Counted from the stretch's first letter, positions 24,582-36,129 are shown. The stretch: 64,000 nucleotides of DNA from Clonostachys chloroleuca (GCA_037952775.1 JBANAY010000003.1:29946001-30010000); one strand, 5' to 3'. Notes: generated by a model not told the origin, from the letters alone. Numbers and translations: made by a program.

Positions 24582-26130
24582 TTATATATGATACTTGAAA
24601 TTTTCATACCTTTTAGGTAGACCAATAGAACCAATTCTCCTGGTTAGATCGTCCAGTTCCGGAGAAGCGCCCCCAGCTCTGAGATGGTTACGCTCTCTCA
24701 ACATTTGTACCAAAAATCCCATCGACTCTTGGAATGAAACTTGAAGATTTACTTTATCTATAGTTTCATCATCAGGTGCCTTCATGAAGATGTATCCAAT
24801 GATATTGTTCGCGATAGTTTCCACATTACGACCGTTTGCCCATCCTTTTATATAACTCAGCTGCATAAAAGAATCACTAATAATTCTGCCCTTATTATTT
24901 TCAGCATAAATGAGGTCGCAATCAATAAATGTTATCTTCAGCTTTTTAAGTGTCGCTTTGAGATGTTCAAAGTAGTGAATAGGCGATATATATAGGAATA
25001 GAACCTGCGTAGGGAACCGGCTTCTGAGCCCCTCGTACGACTTCATCAACTCATCCATATCGCCTCCGTATCCAGCCAAGATGACGACCATGTTGTGAAT
25101 ATAATGAGACTTGGTTATAATATCTACAATTTCCCTGCTGGATTTATCGTGGAAACTGTCATTGTCCTTCGACATAAGTCAATAGGCCTCGTCAATGAAG
25201 AGGGCTTTGTAAATTGCGCCCTCAAATTGGGCTAGTACTTCAGGTCCAGTGTGGTCCAAATACTTTCCGATGAAGTCGGATACTGAGCAAGTGATTACAT
25301 CATCTGATGAGAGGAAGCCCATTTTATAGAAGAGACGGCCAACCCTTTTGGCCGTCGATCTGTATCGGAGCAGTATATATCAGTGGATGACACATAAGGG
25401 AGGCTGGCACTCACGTTTTACCTGTCCCCGGAGGTCCTTTGAACACAAATACCCAAGGAACATGCCCTCTCAGATCAATATCAAACCGTCGCATACTGTC
25501 AACCATTCTCTGATATCCCCGGAACTGCTTGGAAGTTTTCTCAAACCCGACAAGCCCATTGAATATTTCATTACGGTTCCTATATGCTCGAGAAGATCTG
25601 TTATAATCCGGATCAAAATCTTTCGGTTCCAGTGGATGTAGTTCCACCTTATATAAGATATTTTTCCTGGACTTATTCAGCCGTTCAACCTGCCTAAGTC
25701 TAGCCTGGGCGAGCAACATTTCCACATCACCTCCATTCCCAAATTGCGGTCTCTTGCAGTTCGTACTCATCAGCTCGCGGCCTTTAGCGCACTATCAGTA
25801 GCCCGTATCTTACTCTCAGCCATCTTTTGGCCAAGTATCTTGTAGAGCTCATCCTTTGTGAATGGAGGAAACCAAAGTACAGCTTCCATCGGGAATCGTC
25901 ACCTTAGTCCGGGATTACAATTGAGAAACATGTTTCCATGCGTTCAGGGTATCTGCAGAGAAGAACACATCTATCATGGTCGGGACCAATGTTCGCCACA
26001 AGCGAATCAATAATGGCCTCGTGATCTTGTCTTGACGAGTCCGATTGTCACAGCATATGTGCATCCTCAATAATGAGGACGCACCCTCTGGATTATTGGA
26101 GAATTTCTTTTGTAGAAGCCTCGGAAATGA
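24582..26130 (-). pseudogene. decayed AAA+ ATPase (CbxX/CfqX-type tandem module protein)
   Basis: Reading right to left, an upstream module survives as GCVLIIEDAHML (Walker B), DRCVLLCRYPERME and a degraded NPGL-RFP block with a TGA at 25899-25901. A one-base shift near 25,775 precedes RPQFGNGGDVE, and then comes a second module. It has Walker A FKGPPGTGKT, an intron with GTGAGT, the segment RVGRLFYKMGFLSS, Walker B FIDEAY, a TGA at 25179-25181 where relatives have Arg, then MVVILAGYGGDMDELM and a SRFP arginine-finger-like site. This is the tandem AAA layout of fungal CbxX/CfqX-type ATPases that often carry NF-X1-type domains. Both stops are explained by CGA-to-TGA change. The first half of the ancestral protein is missing. 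Confidence 0.8.
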
Positions 26131-26440
26131 GTCAATACCAATCAGTCATTTCCGATGCTTCTTTGCTATGTTGTCATCTACCATGCCAGGAGTAAAAGGG
26201 GTTGGCTAATGAGAGCCCGCGGACAAGTAGCCCCGACACGTGAAGCTACCATAAAATAAACAACATCGTTATTTGAGGGATCTTGGGAGGGTTAAGGGCC
26301 AACTCGATGGTGGGGGCATATCTTGTTGCATGAAGCAAGTCAATTGCAAGTTCACAGCAAGCTAGAATCTATTCGTCTTCAACGCTCGTCCAGGCTACGC
26401 CGTTATTTATTTTAACACGCCACCAATTTATATCGCAAGT

Positions 26441-27254
26441 TCAGAGCCACCCGCCATCTACTGAGTACACTGCCCCCGTGGTGAAAGTGCTGTCGGGCCC
26501 TAGAAGAAAGGCGATGAGCTTCGCAACTTCGTCTGCCGTTCCAAGTCGCCGAAAGGCTGTTGGGTCCGAGAACTCTGCATCGGCCGGCCTGTCGTTTGCA
26601 GACCACCAGCCTCGCATCATGGGGGTGTCAATCGATCCGGGAGCAACAGCGTTGACCCTCACTTCCCGCTTTCCATTCTCCTTGGCAGCCGCTTTGGTTA
26701 GTCCAATGACACCGTGTTTGCTTGCCGCATATGCACCATGATTTGCGATACCTGTTATGGCAGCAATTAGTGAACGACAATCACTGACATGTATGTGGAA
26801 TGAACTCGCCGGTTAATCCGTGAATTGAGGACACGTTCACGATAGAACCTCCATCCACGATGAGCTGTAGCTGCTTGCGAAGGCAGAACATCGTTCCTGT
26901 GAGGTTGACGGCCATGATCTTGTTCCATTCACTATCTTCGAGCTCAGACACCGCCTTGACGCCATGATCTCTACCAATCACACCAGCGATGTTGGCAGCG
27001 CCGTCGAGGCGGCCGAAGTGCGCCACGATGTCATCCAGCCAGTTTTCAACCTCGCCGCGGTCGGAAACGTCGACTTTGTGTGCCAAGAAGTTGTACTTGT
27101 GCTCCCTGAAATACGCCTCTGCCTCGGCGAGGCTGTCGGACGACATATCTGAGAGACAGGGGATGCCACCGCGCTCGGACACGAGCTTCGCTGTTGCCAG
27201 GCCGATCCCACCACCACCGCCCGTGATGGCAATAACGAGACCTGATAGTGACAT
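26441..27254 (-). CDS. classical short-chain dehydrogenase/reductase
   Basis: The exons 26789-27254 and 26751-26441 give 258 residues, the normal classical SDR length. It has TGGGGGIG (residues about 11-18), NIAG, the catalytic Ser in VNVSS and YAASK with catalytic Tyr and Lys, then the PGSIDTPM loop and the C-terminal GAVYSVDGGW that marks the FabG/cyclohexanol-type SDR group. It is NAD(P)-dependent, cytosolic and of unknown substrate. The intron (26752-26788, GTCAGT...CAG, CTAAT branch) would be only 37 nt, unusually short for this window, but it is the only junction I found that restores the frame. It sits between pseudogenes and appears intact. Confidence 0.83.
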
Positions 27255-27985
27255 GGCTGTGCAGAAATGTACAAGGGGCGAAATATCGTCACGGATCGGG
27301 GGGTTTTCGGCCTTGGTCCTATCATGTGTTGTTTCAAATCAAACGCGCAGATGTGATGTGGCCACGAACGTCAGTAGAATTATTTTAAATATGATATATT
27401 CAAGGAGCTTGCGGTGGAGGTTGCCACCGTATCCACGAGCTAATGGATACTGTATGACCTGGTTTGGTCCACTTCTTGACATCTGTCTGCTTACATGTGC
27501 ACAAACTCTTCCCGTTATCTCACTTTTGCGATGCCAGGAGCATAGCATGGCAACACAGTAGAGTCTGCCGTTAGGGCAGTTGCAGAACAACCAATACATC
27601 TATCACACGCACGAGAGACACGCACGCGATGACTGTCGCGAGACGAACGCTCCATCTGGATTGCTGAGATGTTAATATTGTGTTTGATCACGGCTGTCGG
27701 CGTAGTGCTGTAGACACCATGTAATGACTCCCCTCCCTGTATGCGTAAAGAACTGGGTGTGAGGAATGGCATGGCAACGGGAGAAGTCGCTTAAATAGAG
27801 AATGCGGGGAATCGATTAATTTGAGCACAGTGTCTGCGCAGTTATACCATCTAAACTCCACTCTCAACAGGGGGTTCGTGTAAGCGCACGATCGGGTTGG
27901 ACTCTTGTTCTCCTCCATAAATCGCTGTGGCACATAGACCACCTGCGTCTCAACGAATCGCACGAGACGCTGATGTGGCCAACGA
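27255..27985. other. no recognisable gene
   Basis: Several short frames on the minus strand (for example 27688-28077) show no motif. This is presumably the SDR promoter and decayed sequence. Confidence 0.4.
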
Positions 27986-27989
27986 TAAA

Positions 27990-28370
27990 TCAGAATCCAT
28001 CTGGGGACGATTGCGCTGGGGGAGCTCGTACTCCAAGACGCTATTCTGTGAGACCAGCTTACCAAGGATGGACTCATCTGCTCCGAGGTGGAGGCAGCCA
28101 GAGCGCTGACCGAGTTTCAATGCAAAATTCCTCATCTAAGGTTAAACATGGATGATATTGTACAACTCGACAAGACTTGTGATCGGTGTGAAATGGAGAT
28201 CATCGACAAGATTGAAGCTATCGGTATCTGTAAAATGGATATCGGAAGTTGGGACAAGGCAGCAGTGTTTAGGCGAGAAGTTTTGATGAAGCGACAGAAG
28301 ATCCTCGGTGACGAGGACTCAGAGACGATCTAGCTGCGTTCTCTTATTGAGGTCCTCGAAGTTAACTGAA
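27990..28370 (+). pseudogene. TPR-repeat protein fragment
   Basis: A plus-strand frame reads LGTIALGELVLQDAIL, a TGA (28049-28051), DQLTKDGLICSEVEAA, then a kinesin-light-chain-like TPR block. That block includes WDKAAVFRREVLMKR and ILGDEDSETI, followed by a TAG (28331-28333) and LRSLIEVLE. Such TPR_12 units usually occur in long arrays at the C-terminus of fungal NLR-like proteins. Here only about 110 codons remain, and the stops fit CGA-to-TGA and CAG-to-TAG change. No flanking NB-ARC or effector domain was found nearby. Confidence 0.6.
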
Positions 28371-28489
28371 GACCGACACTCCTGCTCCCGAGTTTCCATA
28401 TGAGGCTGCAATCATCCATGACTTAGTTTCCTTTGGAGTACCTATGCTAGAAACATATCTGGAGAACACAATTTATGCGGATATTGATT

Positions 28490-29785
28490 TCACAGAATGG
28501 GCTTATCCTCAACGGGTTCTTCCCCAGTCCAAAGTAGGCCGCCAGGGTATGTATATCCTTCGTCCATACTTTCTCCTCTGTACATGCTGAGCGAGGTCCG
28601 CATTCCTATGTGTTGTATATCAGCGAGTGTTCTCCACTTTGTATAACTTTGAGACCTTCATGGCCACGTCGCTTACCAGGTGTTGAAGTATTGGGACCTG
28701 CTGGGATCTCGATGCCTTCCGGGAGTGGACCGGTGGCATTGCTTTCCACCAAGATCTGAGCGCACGAAGCGTATATTTGGGGCGTGTCTGAGACATAGAT
28801 TGGTGGCTCTCATAGTCCAGGCCAGATCAGGTCGAGACGCAAAAGGTACTCGCCTGCTGGCGTCTGTTCGGGGATATCAAAAATAAACTTGTGCAGAGTT
28901 AGTTTTGCCTGGCCAGAATAAACGCTGGATGCAACACGACAATCTTACTCGCGCAGGCAACTTCTCGTAATTATAAGCCTGCCAGTGGATGGAACCGTCT
29001 TCATTCTTGTCGAAACCCGACGAGTAGATCTTAATCCACTCGCCAGAGCCATCGTACTCACGGACGTCTCTTCCATCGGGAGTTTTGGAGAGATGCGCCA
29101 ACAAAGGTCCAGGATGGTTAAAATCCATAGTCCACTAGTGTGCTGAATAAGAAACAGTTCAACCTCACATTAACCAATTGTATCATTCACGTCAGGATCA
29201 TTGGGATCGCAGCTTCCTCGGCCATTTGGACATTCATACCACTGGTTGTATGCCCAGTCCGACGGAGAAATCCGTGTATGAGCAACCTCGATGGTATCAC
29301 CGGCTTTCACCCGAAGAACCTCGGTGTTAGCTGCATGCGCCATGTTGTCGCGTCCGCACTACTCGTAAATGTCAGATACACACGCGTAAGATAGATTGGC
29401 GAGATCCAAATATGCAAAGACTCAGTTTAAGCTCAAACAAACTTACACGAACTGATTCTGGGTAGTCGGAAATGAATGTCGGGAAGTTATAGAGGCGTTC
29501 ATTGTTGTTTGTATTCGGGGTCGACCTCTCCTCAAAAGGCTCGGTTTTGTTTGTTTCTCAGGTCAGAAGATGTGATTCGAGAGCAAAAATGAGCTCTTGT
29601 TCAAGCAACTAACCGAATGAACTGGGTCGGAGCCTGCCATTCGCCATTATGGGCCAGACGCACAAAGGTAACTGTCACTAGTATAAGCTTCCAATCAAAT
29701 GACACGTGAGACAGAAAAACATACAATGTGCCTGTGCAAGCGATGCTACGAAGGTAAATTTCAAGAAGGTGCTCATCTTAGCCAT
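28490..29785 (-). pseudogene. AA9 lytic polysaccharide monooxygenase, broken by a stop codon
   Basis: Seven exons fit (29725-29785, 29614-29670, 29447-29556, 29191-29358, 28949-29134, from 28887 on, and a final one to 28490), with frame kept throughout. A signal peptide (MAKMSTFLKFTFVAS...AQA) is followed by mature N-terminal His of the copper histidine brace (HFTFVRLA). NMAHAAN supplies the second His, and DFNHPGP, YDGSGEW and QIYASCAQI match AA9. The C-terminus still reads YPGGLLW and VEDKP. Damage: TGA at 28810-28812 (after WPGL) removes the axial-Tyr region and C-terminus. A one-base loss near GEWQ in exon 2 is compensated by four extra bases (AAAC repeat) at the start of exon 3, giving about ten wrong residues. 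AA9 enzymes oxidatively cleave cellulose outside the cell. Read-through or strain variation remains possible. Confidence 0.85.
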
Positions 29786-29866
29786 GATGATAGATCGTTG
29801 ATCAAAATCTCCTTGAAATGTGTCGGTACAGTCACCCAAGAATTACATCATACCACGCCCGCCCTC

Positions 29867-29875
29867 CTTTATATA
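29867..29875 (-). promoter_or_regulatory. TATA box of the AA9 gene
   Basis: TATATAAAG on the minus strand lies 82 bp upstream of the ATG at 29785. The intact core promoter argues that the coding damage is recent. Confidence 0.55.
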
Positions 29876-29879
29876 ACTA

Positions 29880-31625
29880 CGCAGGTCCGTTGATTGAAAA
29901 TCCTCTGCAAAAGAGGTAAAAGATGGCCTGAATGAGAAGGACGGGACGTCCTCTCCGATCATCCATCCACCAAGGCCGCTGAAAAGCAATACCACCTCGA
30001 AGGGTAGCACCAGCGTCCCTTCGGCTAGATCTAGAAGTTACCCTTGCTGTTTCCTTCTTCATTTTGACCGGGGGTATGCTTGATAGATTGTATTTATAAG
30101 TGAGGGATGTAATGGAGGGGTCGGATAGGCGGGTTGCCTAGTCTCCGCTCAATAGGTAATTGATAAAAACCTCCGCCTGGCTCCTTGGCATATTTTGTTC
30201 TTCAAGAAGGTGTGACTACCTATGCAAGGATCGCACTTTTGCCAGTCGCAAACGTAACATGAATTTGGATGGGGATAGAGGAGTGCTTCTTAACCTTGTA
30301 CTTAGTAATTAGATTTATCATGATGTATTGGGTAGAGAGGGCTCGCTTAAAAGTGTTCTCGGTGGAAGTGGGCAGTGATCTTGTTCCGGTGATCTGATTC
30401 ATACAATTTATGATCAGCAGATGTCCTCTGCCAACAAGTTCTAAAACACTAAAACATTCACTCACTAAAATCTATCCATATATATTATTGTTCACCCGTT
30501 TTTTACTTATAATTCGATTAACTTTCTAAGCTTCTTATACCTACTTACTAGTATACTTAAGTATCTCCTAGAATACTCCCTTGGACTTTATTGATCCTCT
30601 TACTATACCTATCCTGGAATTTGGTTAGTAACTTATAGTTCAGTCTATTTTCTTGAAAGTCTTCGTTTCAGGACCGAAAAAATGATTATATCCTCTATCA
30701 GTTTCTAAGTAGCCTGTATGACGATTTCTAGATCATCTTAACTCCCGCTACACATTGTCCTAAAGTAGATATTTCTGGAGATATAATAAGGATTCCAAGG
30801 CACTATAATATACCTTATTATCAATTGCTTTGATCCTGAATCAGCTAGAGAAATTCATTTGCCTTTTTAGCGAAGAAACTTCCGTTTGTTGATGTAATCA
30901 TGTCCGCCACTTTTGGCTTGGATTTTGCGGCCCGACTTTGATGCGCACCTTACCAAGGCGGAAACCTCTCTCGAGGTCTGCGGGTAGAGAGCCGCAAACG
31001 ATTCGTAGGGATAGTGGAGGTTATATGGTCCAGTTTCTCATTAAAAGTCATTGTAGAGACACTCAAGTTTTTGGCTGCTGTGCTGTTTCATACACATGAA
31101 CATAGGGTATTCGCAGTGGCAATGAAACGCAAAGGGCTCCGATAGTTCCTTCATAGGCCTCGCCATTGCCAAGTTTTATCTGCCTGCGGTCTACTTGTAG
31201 GCTGTTCGGGCTGCGCGAAGTGCCCGACAATAGCTAACCTCCGAGTTCGGTACGTCACTCAATAATGCTTCTATGCAGATCACGGAAAGATGTAAAGATT
31301 TACCCGGAGATTCTGAATGGCTGTGCCGAAGTGATTGCCCGCCGCGCACATCTGTTTCTATGTGGGCTCATCATGCTGCCAGTTGAGGCCGAGCACGCGA
31401 AATATTTCCACGTAGCATTTGTTGGTGCGGAGATTCGGTGCCCTCGCCAGTCCAGACCGGGACCTAAGGTCCCTCCTTGCGGATTCGTTTTGGGTACAAG
31501 CCTTGATCAAGATCCTTTCCGGCAGCCGCGGATCCTGGAAGCACACCTCAGGGACTTCAAGAACTGCTGCGTTTGGCACTGCTCCTGACAAACACTCACC
31601 ACTTAGGTATCAACGCCAAAGCATC
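29880..31625. other. gene-free stretch with an AT-rich segment
   Basis: No gene is recognised. The part from about 30,480 to 30,860 is AT-rich with many TA steps and resembles RIP-degraded sequence, without an alignable element. A 107-codon frame at 31,265 and the frame running into the next gene from 31,419 show no motif. Confidence 0.4.
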
Positions 31626-32590
31626 ATGCCTAGAGTCGCAATCGCGGGAGGCTCTTCTGCCTCACTAGGCCGAGCAAACATTTCCTCCATTTTGTTGTCT
31701 CCTATCAAGTCACACTGGCAAGTATCAATTCTATCTAGGAGTGACAAGAAACCTTTGTGCCTACGTGCTTTGGATCCTCATGGATTGCGCACTCGCATGG
31801 AGGTCGTCGACTACCGCGATGTGTCCTCCATTAAAGCTGCCCTCGCTCGCAGCCACACCCTCATTTCGGTCACTTCTGTCATTGATGGTTCTCAAGTGCA
31901 GGTGGAAACGAACCTGCTGACAGCTGATGTGCAAGCGGGATGTGTTCGCTTCGCCCCGTCCCAGTGGGGTTTTGGCCCGAAGGGATGGGAGAACATGGAT
32001 CATTTTCGGAGCATCGGTCAGCCGATCTGCGAAGAATTTGTCCGGTGCACGGGGGAGATAGAGTGTGCCAAGTTCAACATGGGCGCTTTTATGAACTACA
32101 TAGGTTTAGGTGCTGTCACTAACAGCTCTACCTCTGACCTAACCGAGCAGGAGAGCATTTAAAAGCTTCAGAGAGGTGGCGGATACATCATCGGTGAAGA
32201 CGAGGTCGTGCAGGGTCTTCAACGTCAAGGCGATCTGGAGGATGGCTCAGGGGCATTTCTCCTTGGGATGCGCAACGCTATCGCCACATTGCCCTGCAGG
32301 GATGATGCACAGCTACCGGGGGTAGATCTCCTGCGGCATGCCGAAGAAATCACGGGCTTCGACTTCAAGGTGGAAATTCGTTCGAGGGAAGCTGATGAAG
32401 AAAGACTTCAGCAATTAACCCCTGATGACTTTCTAGGTCAACTTTTCACGCAGTTTAGGCTAGCTTTTGGACGAGACGCGCAGGATTAGGGCATACTGGA
32501 GCCTGTCGTGAACAGACTCTGCCCTGATATTAAGCCTATGGGCATTCGGGAGTCTATAGAGGGTTGTTGGAGAGCCGCTAAGGCCACCCA
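31626..32590 (+). pseudogene. NmrA/isoflavone-reductase-like gene, damaged
   Basis: From ATG 31626 the frame begins with MPRVAIAGGSS (Rossmann-type start), then RFAPSQWGFGPKG and KFNMGAFMNYIGLG, as in fungal PCBER/isoflavone-reductase-like proteins. A stop at 32160-32162 falls inside a plausible 57-nt intron (32115-32171, CTAAC branch, CAG acceptor), so it need not be harmful. The following exon reads IGEDEVVQGL, FLLGMRNAIATLP, then jumps directly to DLLRHAEEITGFDF; about 40 residues present in relatives are missing in frame. A TAG (32487-32489) precedes GILEPVVNRLCPDIKP, the expected C-terminus. The internal deletion plus stop make it a probable pseudogene. NAD(P)-dependent reduction would be the ancestral role. 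Confidence 0.7.
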
Positions 32591-35049
32591 GCTATGTTCA
32601 GATGGTTGAATTTCCAATACTTTGAATTGAGCCATGTCTTCAACATTGCATGTTTTCCTTTATTCACAGGACAACTCTATTTTTTCCTCTCAGTGTCATG
32701 TATAGCTCTGGGTTAATATTGTAGGGCAAGCTACCCACTTCTGCATCGAAATTGAACTTCTCCATTGTCTCAAAAAAGGAAAGCATAATATCCATCCCGC
32801 TATGTGTTGCAACTTATCGACTGCACTTGTTCTATGTGATGTTGTGCGAGAGACAAGGACACAAAGGATTAACAACGGGCGAATTTACCAAAGTGAACCA
32901 AATCAGGAATTATAGAAAAAGATATTAAATTTCCCCGATTCCTAATTTGACTCGCCTAATAACTCACCCATCTACCCGGCCCTTTTCTAGATGGCGACAT
33001 CCAATCCATTTCTCAATCCTCCTGTCCTCGCTGCCACCCCTGCTGGGCGCTAGCAGCTCTCTCTCACCCTTTGTCATGGGCTCCTTTGGGAGATAATTGA
33101 ACGCAAATGGCAGGGCTGCAACAAGGATGGTTCCCAGAGCAGCTAGAGATTGCTTCTAGATCGCCCATGTACGTGTTCTGGGCATCGCTCGAGCCGATTA
33201 TATACGAGCACCTGGCCAACACTTGGCGGTCACCATGAAGAGTTATTTACCGCCCCCTAAGCCATTGAATGATCCCAACGGGAGGTATTCTTAAGTAATA
33301 AGGCATGCTTTAGAGCACATCATGTACCGATTGGTACCATGGATATCTCCTAAAACAGCGCTGCTGCAAGCCAGTTTTTTACCACCTAAGTTTTGAACCC
33401 GAATGCTGTGATTAAAGCCTATAAGAACAAAGGGAAAACACCAGTTATGTGCTTCGTCGCTCAAATCTCCCTTGCGCAAATCACGACCAGTTTTTCCCCT
33501 CCTATACTTGACTAAAGCTCTCGGTACATCCTTTGGTAGCCAATGATATTTTTAGCTAGCCTAGGAGTTTGGAGTACGCGACTACGACTCTTCACACCTT
33601 TACCTAGGAAGCGTAGATAGCTTAGCGTAACCACCAGCCCGATGAGATCTGTTCTCCCGGGCGTAATAAATAATAATAATAATAATACTGATAATAATCA
33701 TACACCTTTGCTGTCATCTTCACGGAAATTACGCTCCTCCTGCTCATCGCGCGTGTCTTCTCTATCAGGCGATGCGTGCCCCGCAGTCTCTACAGCTTCA
33801 AATCCTTTCTCATCGCCGCATACACGCCCACACAGATCCTCGACATTCGTGTTTGCACACCGATCCGGCACCACTGGCATCCGAACGTTCCCGGAAAATG
33901 TTTGAATCAATGCATGCTCTTTCTTTGCTACATCACGCTTGCCATCATCACCGACTTGCTCATTTTCTTGATAATACCTCTCTGGGTGTACGCAGCTAGG
34001 ACCTGGTATCTTTCCTCGCGTTAGAACCGAGCAGTTTGTACAGGAGGAATGCCTTTTGGAGCCCATCCCTTCCGTCGAACCCCAATACTCTTATCCAAGC
34101 CGGATTCATTAAGAAATATCAAGTAATACGAGTAATAACCTCCCAGCTTGAGTCTATAGTGTAGTAGTATCGCAGCTGTGGATTGCGCTATCTTGCTATG
34201 TGATGCGTATTCTTGTATATCCAGTTTACGGCCTTCAGAGCCCGGGTAATACAAGTGAGCAACACTTTCACCTGGAACTGCTCGTAGAGGAAAGCGGCCA
34301 TCTCACGCCTCATTATATCTGGCTTTTTGGCCAGCCGTCTACATAATGAATCAAGTGTGAGGGGAGTTGTTTTAGGATCGGGACCGATGCGGTTCGCAGG
34401 AGCCGTTACAATGCCAAATCATCGGATGGTCGATTGCGTTCGATAGACAGCACGTTCAGTACAAGGAATGGATTCAGCAATTTTACTAAACGAGTCACCA
34501 TCGAGCAGTATGGTCTGGATTTTCTCCTTTTTCGCAAGAGCCAGTCGGGGAGCCATGTTGTGCTGTATGGAGCGACGGGCAGGTCACAAATCATGGGTTC
34601 TGGAGGAGGGATGGATGAGGAAAAGAGAAAGGCAGGCGGCAAGAGATCTGGCAGTTTGCGAGTTATTGGGGCCTGGGATGTAGGGCATCAATATGCTTCT
34701 GCTATTGTTAGAAAATGACAAGGGTATACCCTGCATGGCTCCATCATGCCTCAGTAACGATTGGTTCGTTGTGGGTATAGTCACGATGTTGAGTATACTG
34801 GCTAGGGAATCCTTATATTTCGTATAGTCAACTACAGTGTTCAAAGCGCAGCAGCATATTGAATCCAACTCTTGATGTGATCAAAATGTCAAAATGTCAA
34901 ATTACTGCCACATCCCCCTGGTTGATACGATTGTTGTTTCCAAATGAATTGTATGCAATGTTCCGTCCATTTAATCACCCTTGGTCTCCATGGACGTCAG
35001 TCTGAAAGAATCAGGAAGAAATATGAGGAAGAAAGATCAGGAAGAAAGA
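32591..35049. other. no confirmed gene
   Basis: One frame from ATG 32991 reads MATSNPFLNPPVLAATPAGR, then TAG, QLSLTLCHGLLWE and a further TAG. It looks like a broken ORF of unknown family. Other frames (for example 33698-34066 minus, 122 codons) have no motif. A microsatellite sits at about 33,666. Confidence 0.35.
33666..33700. repeat. TAA/AAT microsatellite
   Basis: The run has about six ATA-type trinucleotides, TAATAATAATAATAATA, followed by interrupted GATAATAAT. It is a simple repeat with no further role visible. Confidence 0.8.
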
Positions 35050-35058
35050 TCAGGTTAT
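35001..35058. repeat. short GA-rich direct repeats
   Basis: The sequence repeats AGGAAGAAAGATC at least twice in tandem, with a third diverged copy just upstream. It lies immediately after the stop of the phosphorylase-domain gene and overlaps its extreme 3' end. Confidence 0.6.
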
Positions 35059-36129
35059 ACCGTTCAGCTGGGTTGAGCCACGGTCTCCGTCATGAACCGC
35101 GTATCGCCCCAGAATGGCTTTCGCCACGGAGGCAGCAGTAGCTGCCGCGAAGTCTTGCCAAGCCTTGTTCTTGTGGCTGTCTGCATAGTCGCAGATGCCC
35201 TTCACAACAATACACGGGACTTCATCCCAGGCTCCAGCGCCTTCCATCTCAAAGGCAATAAGGTTGTGTTCAGTGGCGATTCGATCCCGGTCCTCTCCGC
35301 TCTTTATGACCGTGTTGCCTGACCCGATCCGACCTATGAAGATCTCCGGGCTAAAATCTCCACCTTGGGGGAGATCCCTAAACCTCTCTCTTATAGCCAG
35401 ATTGGTAGAATCGCATCCAGCCTCGACACAAGAAGCTGCAGAAGCTGACTCGCAGAAGACGTCGGGGTCGTTGGAACATACATCACACCAGTTCCGACGA
35501 TGTTTGTGAGTATATGTCGGAGGATACAGTTTATCTTCCTTCGTTCCAGGATATTGGTAATTAGCTCGGCGTTGTTTTTTCTTCGCGGCTTCCTGCAAAT
35601 ACTTTAGGTGCTGGGAAGCCCCTGTCTGCAGCCGCTCTCTCATGAGCTCCGTTTCGAACATTGCCAGCAAGGTTCGGATATCCTTGTTAGCTCTTCCAAG
35701 ACTATCTTCAACGGTTTTCTTCACAGAAAAGTGTCCAGGATATTGCCTGCTGTAGTCGTACTGGATGATAATCTTGCTCACGACAACATCACCTAGATAG
35801 GCATCGGAATTAGCGATACGGGGGATACCACTACAGATGCCGATAAGGATAGTAAGCTTGAGGTTCGTGTAGCTCGACCGCAAGCTAGCAGTTACAGCCG
35901 CGGCGCTGTTTGTACCTATATTTGGGAGAACAGTTAATACGATATTGTGGTCTCCAATGCGACCGGTGATATAGGTATTCGTATCGCTATCGGCTCGGCC
36001 GTAAGGATCACTCTTCTCGTCCCAAAACTGATCGAACAGCAGGGTCACGGCATCGGCCTCACGAGACAGAGCGCAAATAATGGCAACTCGAAAGCTTTTG
36101 CGGTCGGTAGGTGGTTGCGGGGAAGCCAT
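35050..36129 (-). CDS. nucleoside phosphorylase-domain protein (PNP_UDP_1), stand-alone
   Basis: A single exon encodes 359 residues. The fold is shown by VAIICALSREADAV at residues 15-28, the phosphate-site-like GTNSAAAVTASL, LIGICSGIPR, GDVVVSK and the C-terminal IAFEMEGAGAWDEVPCIVVKGICDYADSHKNK, which carries the MEGA and DYADSHKN signatures of this fungal family. In between, a Lys/Arg-rich segment and a Cys-rich patch (about residues 215-245: CDVCSNDPDVFCES...CVEAGCDS) are inserted. In fungi this domain is common as the N-terminal effector of NLR-like proteins; here it stands alone without NACHT/NB-ARC or repeats. It probably acts on nucleosides or nucleotides in the cytosol; the substrate is unknown. 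The ATG at 36129 starts ten residues before the core. Confidence 0.85.
   Translation of the reverse strand: MASPQPPTDRKSFRVAIICALSREADAVTLLFDQFWDEKSDPYGRADSDTNTYITGRIGDHNIVLTVLPNIGTNSAAAVTASLRSSYTNLKLTILIGICSGIPRIANSDAYLGDVVVSKIIIQYDYSRQYPGHFSVKKTVEDSLGRANKDIRTLLAMFETELMRERLQTGASQHLKYLQEAAKKKQRRANYQYPGTKEDKLYPPTYTHKHRRNWCDVCSNDPDVFCESASAASCVEAGCDSTNLAIRERFRDLPQGGDFSPEIFIGRIGSGNTVIKSGEDRDRIATEHNLIAFEMEGAGAWDEVPCIVVKGICDYADSHKNKAWQDFAAATAASVAKAILGRYAVHDGDRGSTQLNGIT

Noticed and set aside
29600..29670. Simple frameshift that kills the AA9 gene at exon 2
   Set aside because: Counting bases shows the one-base loss in exon 2 is cancelled by the extra AAAC at exon 3, so the frame recovers.
32160..32162. 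TAA as proof that the isoflavone-reductase-like gene is dead
   Set aside because: It falls inside a 57-nt intron with CTAAC branch and CAG acceptor that keeps the frame, so other lesions were used instead.
33698..34066. 122-codon minus-strand frame as a gene
   Set aside because: Charged, repetitive composition, no motif, no splice partners, and a microsatellite close to its end.
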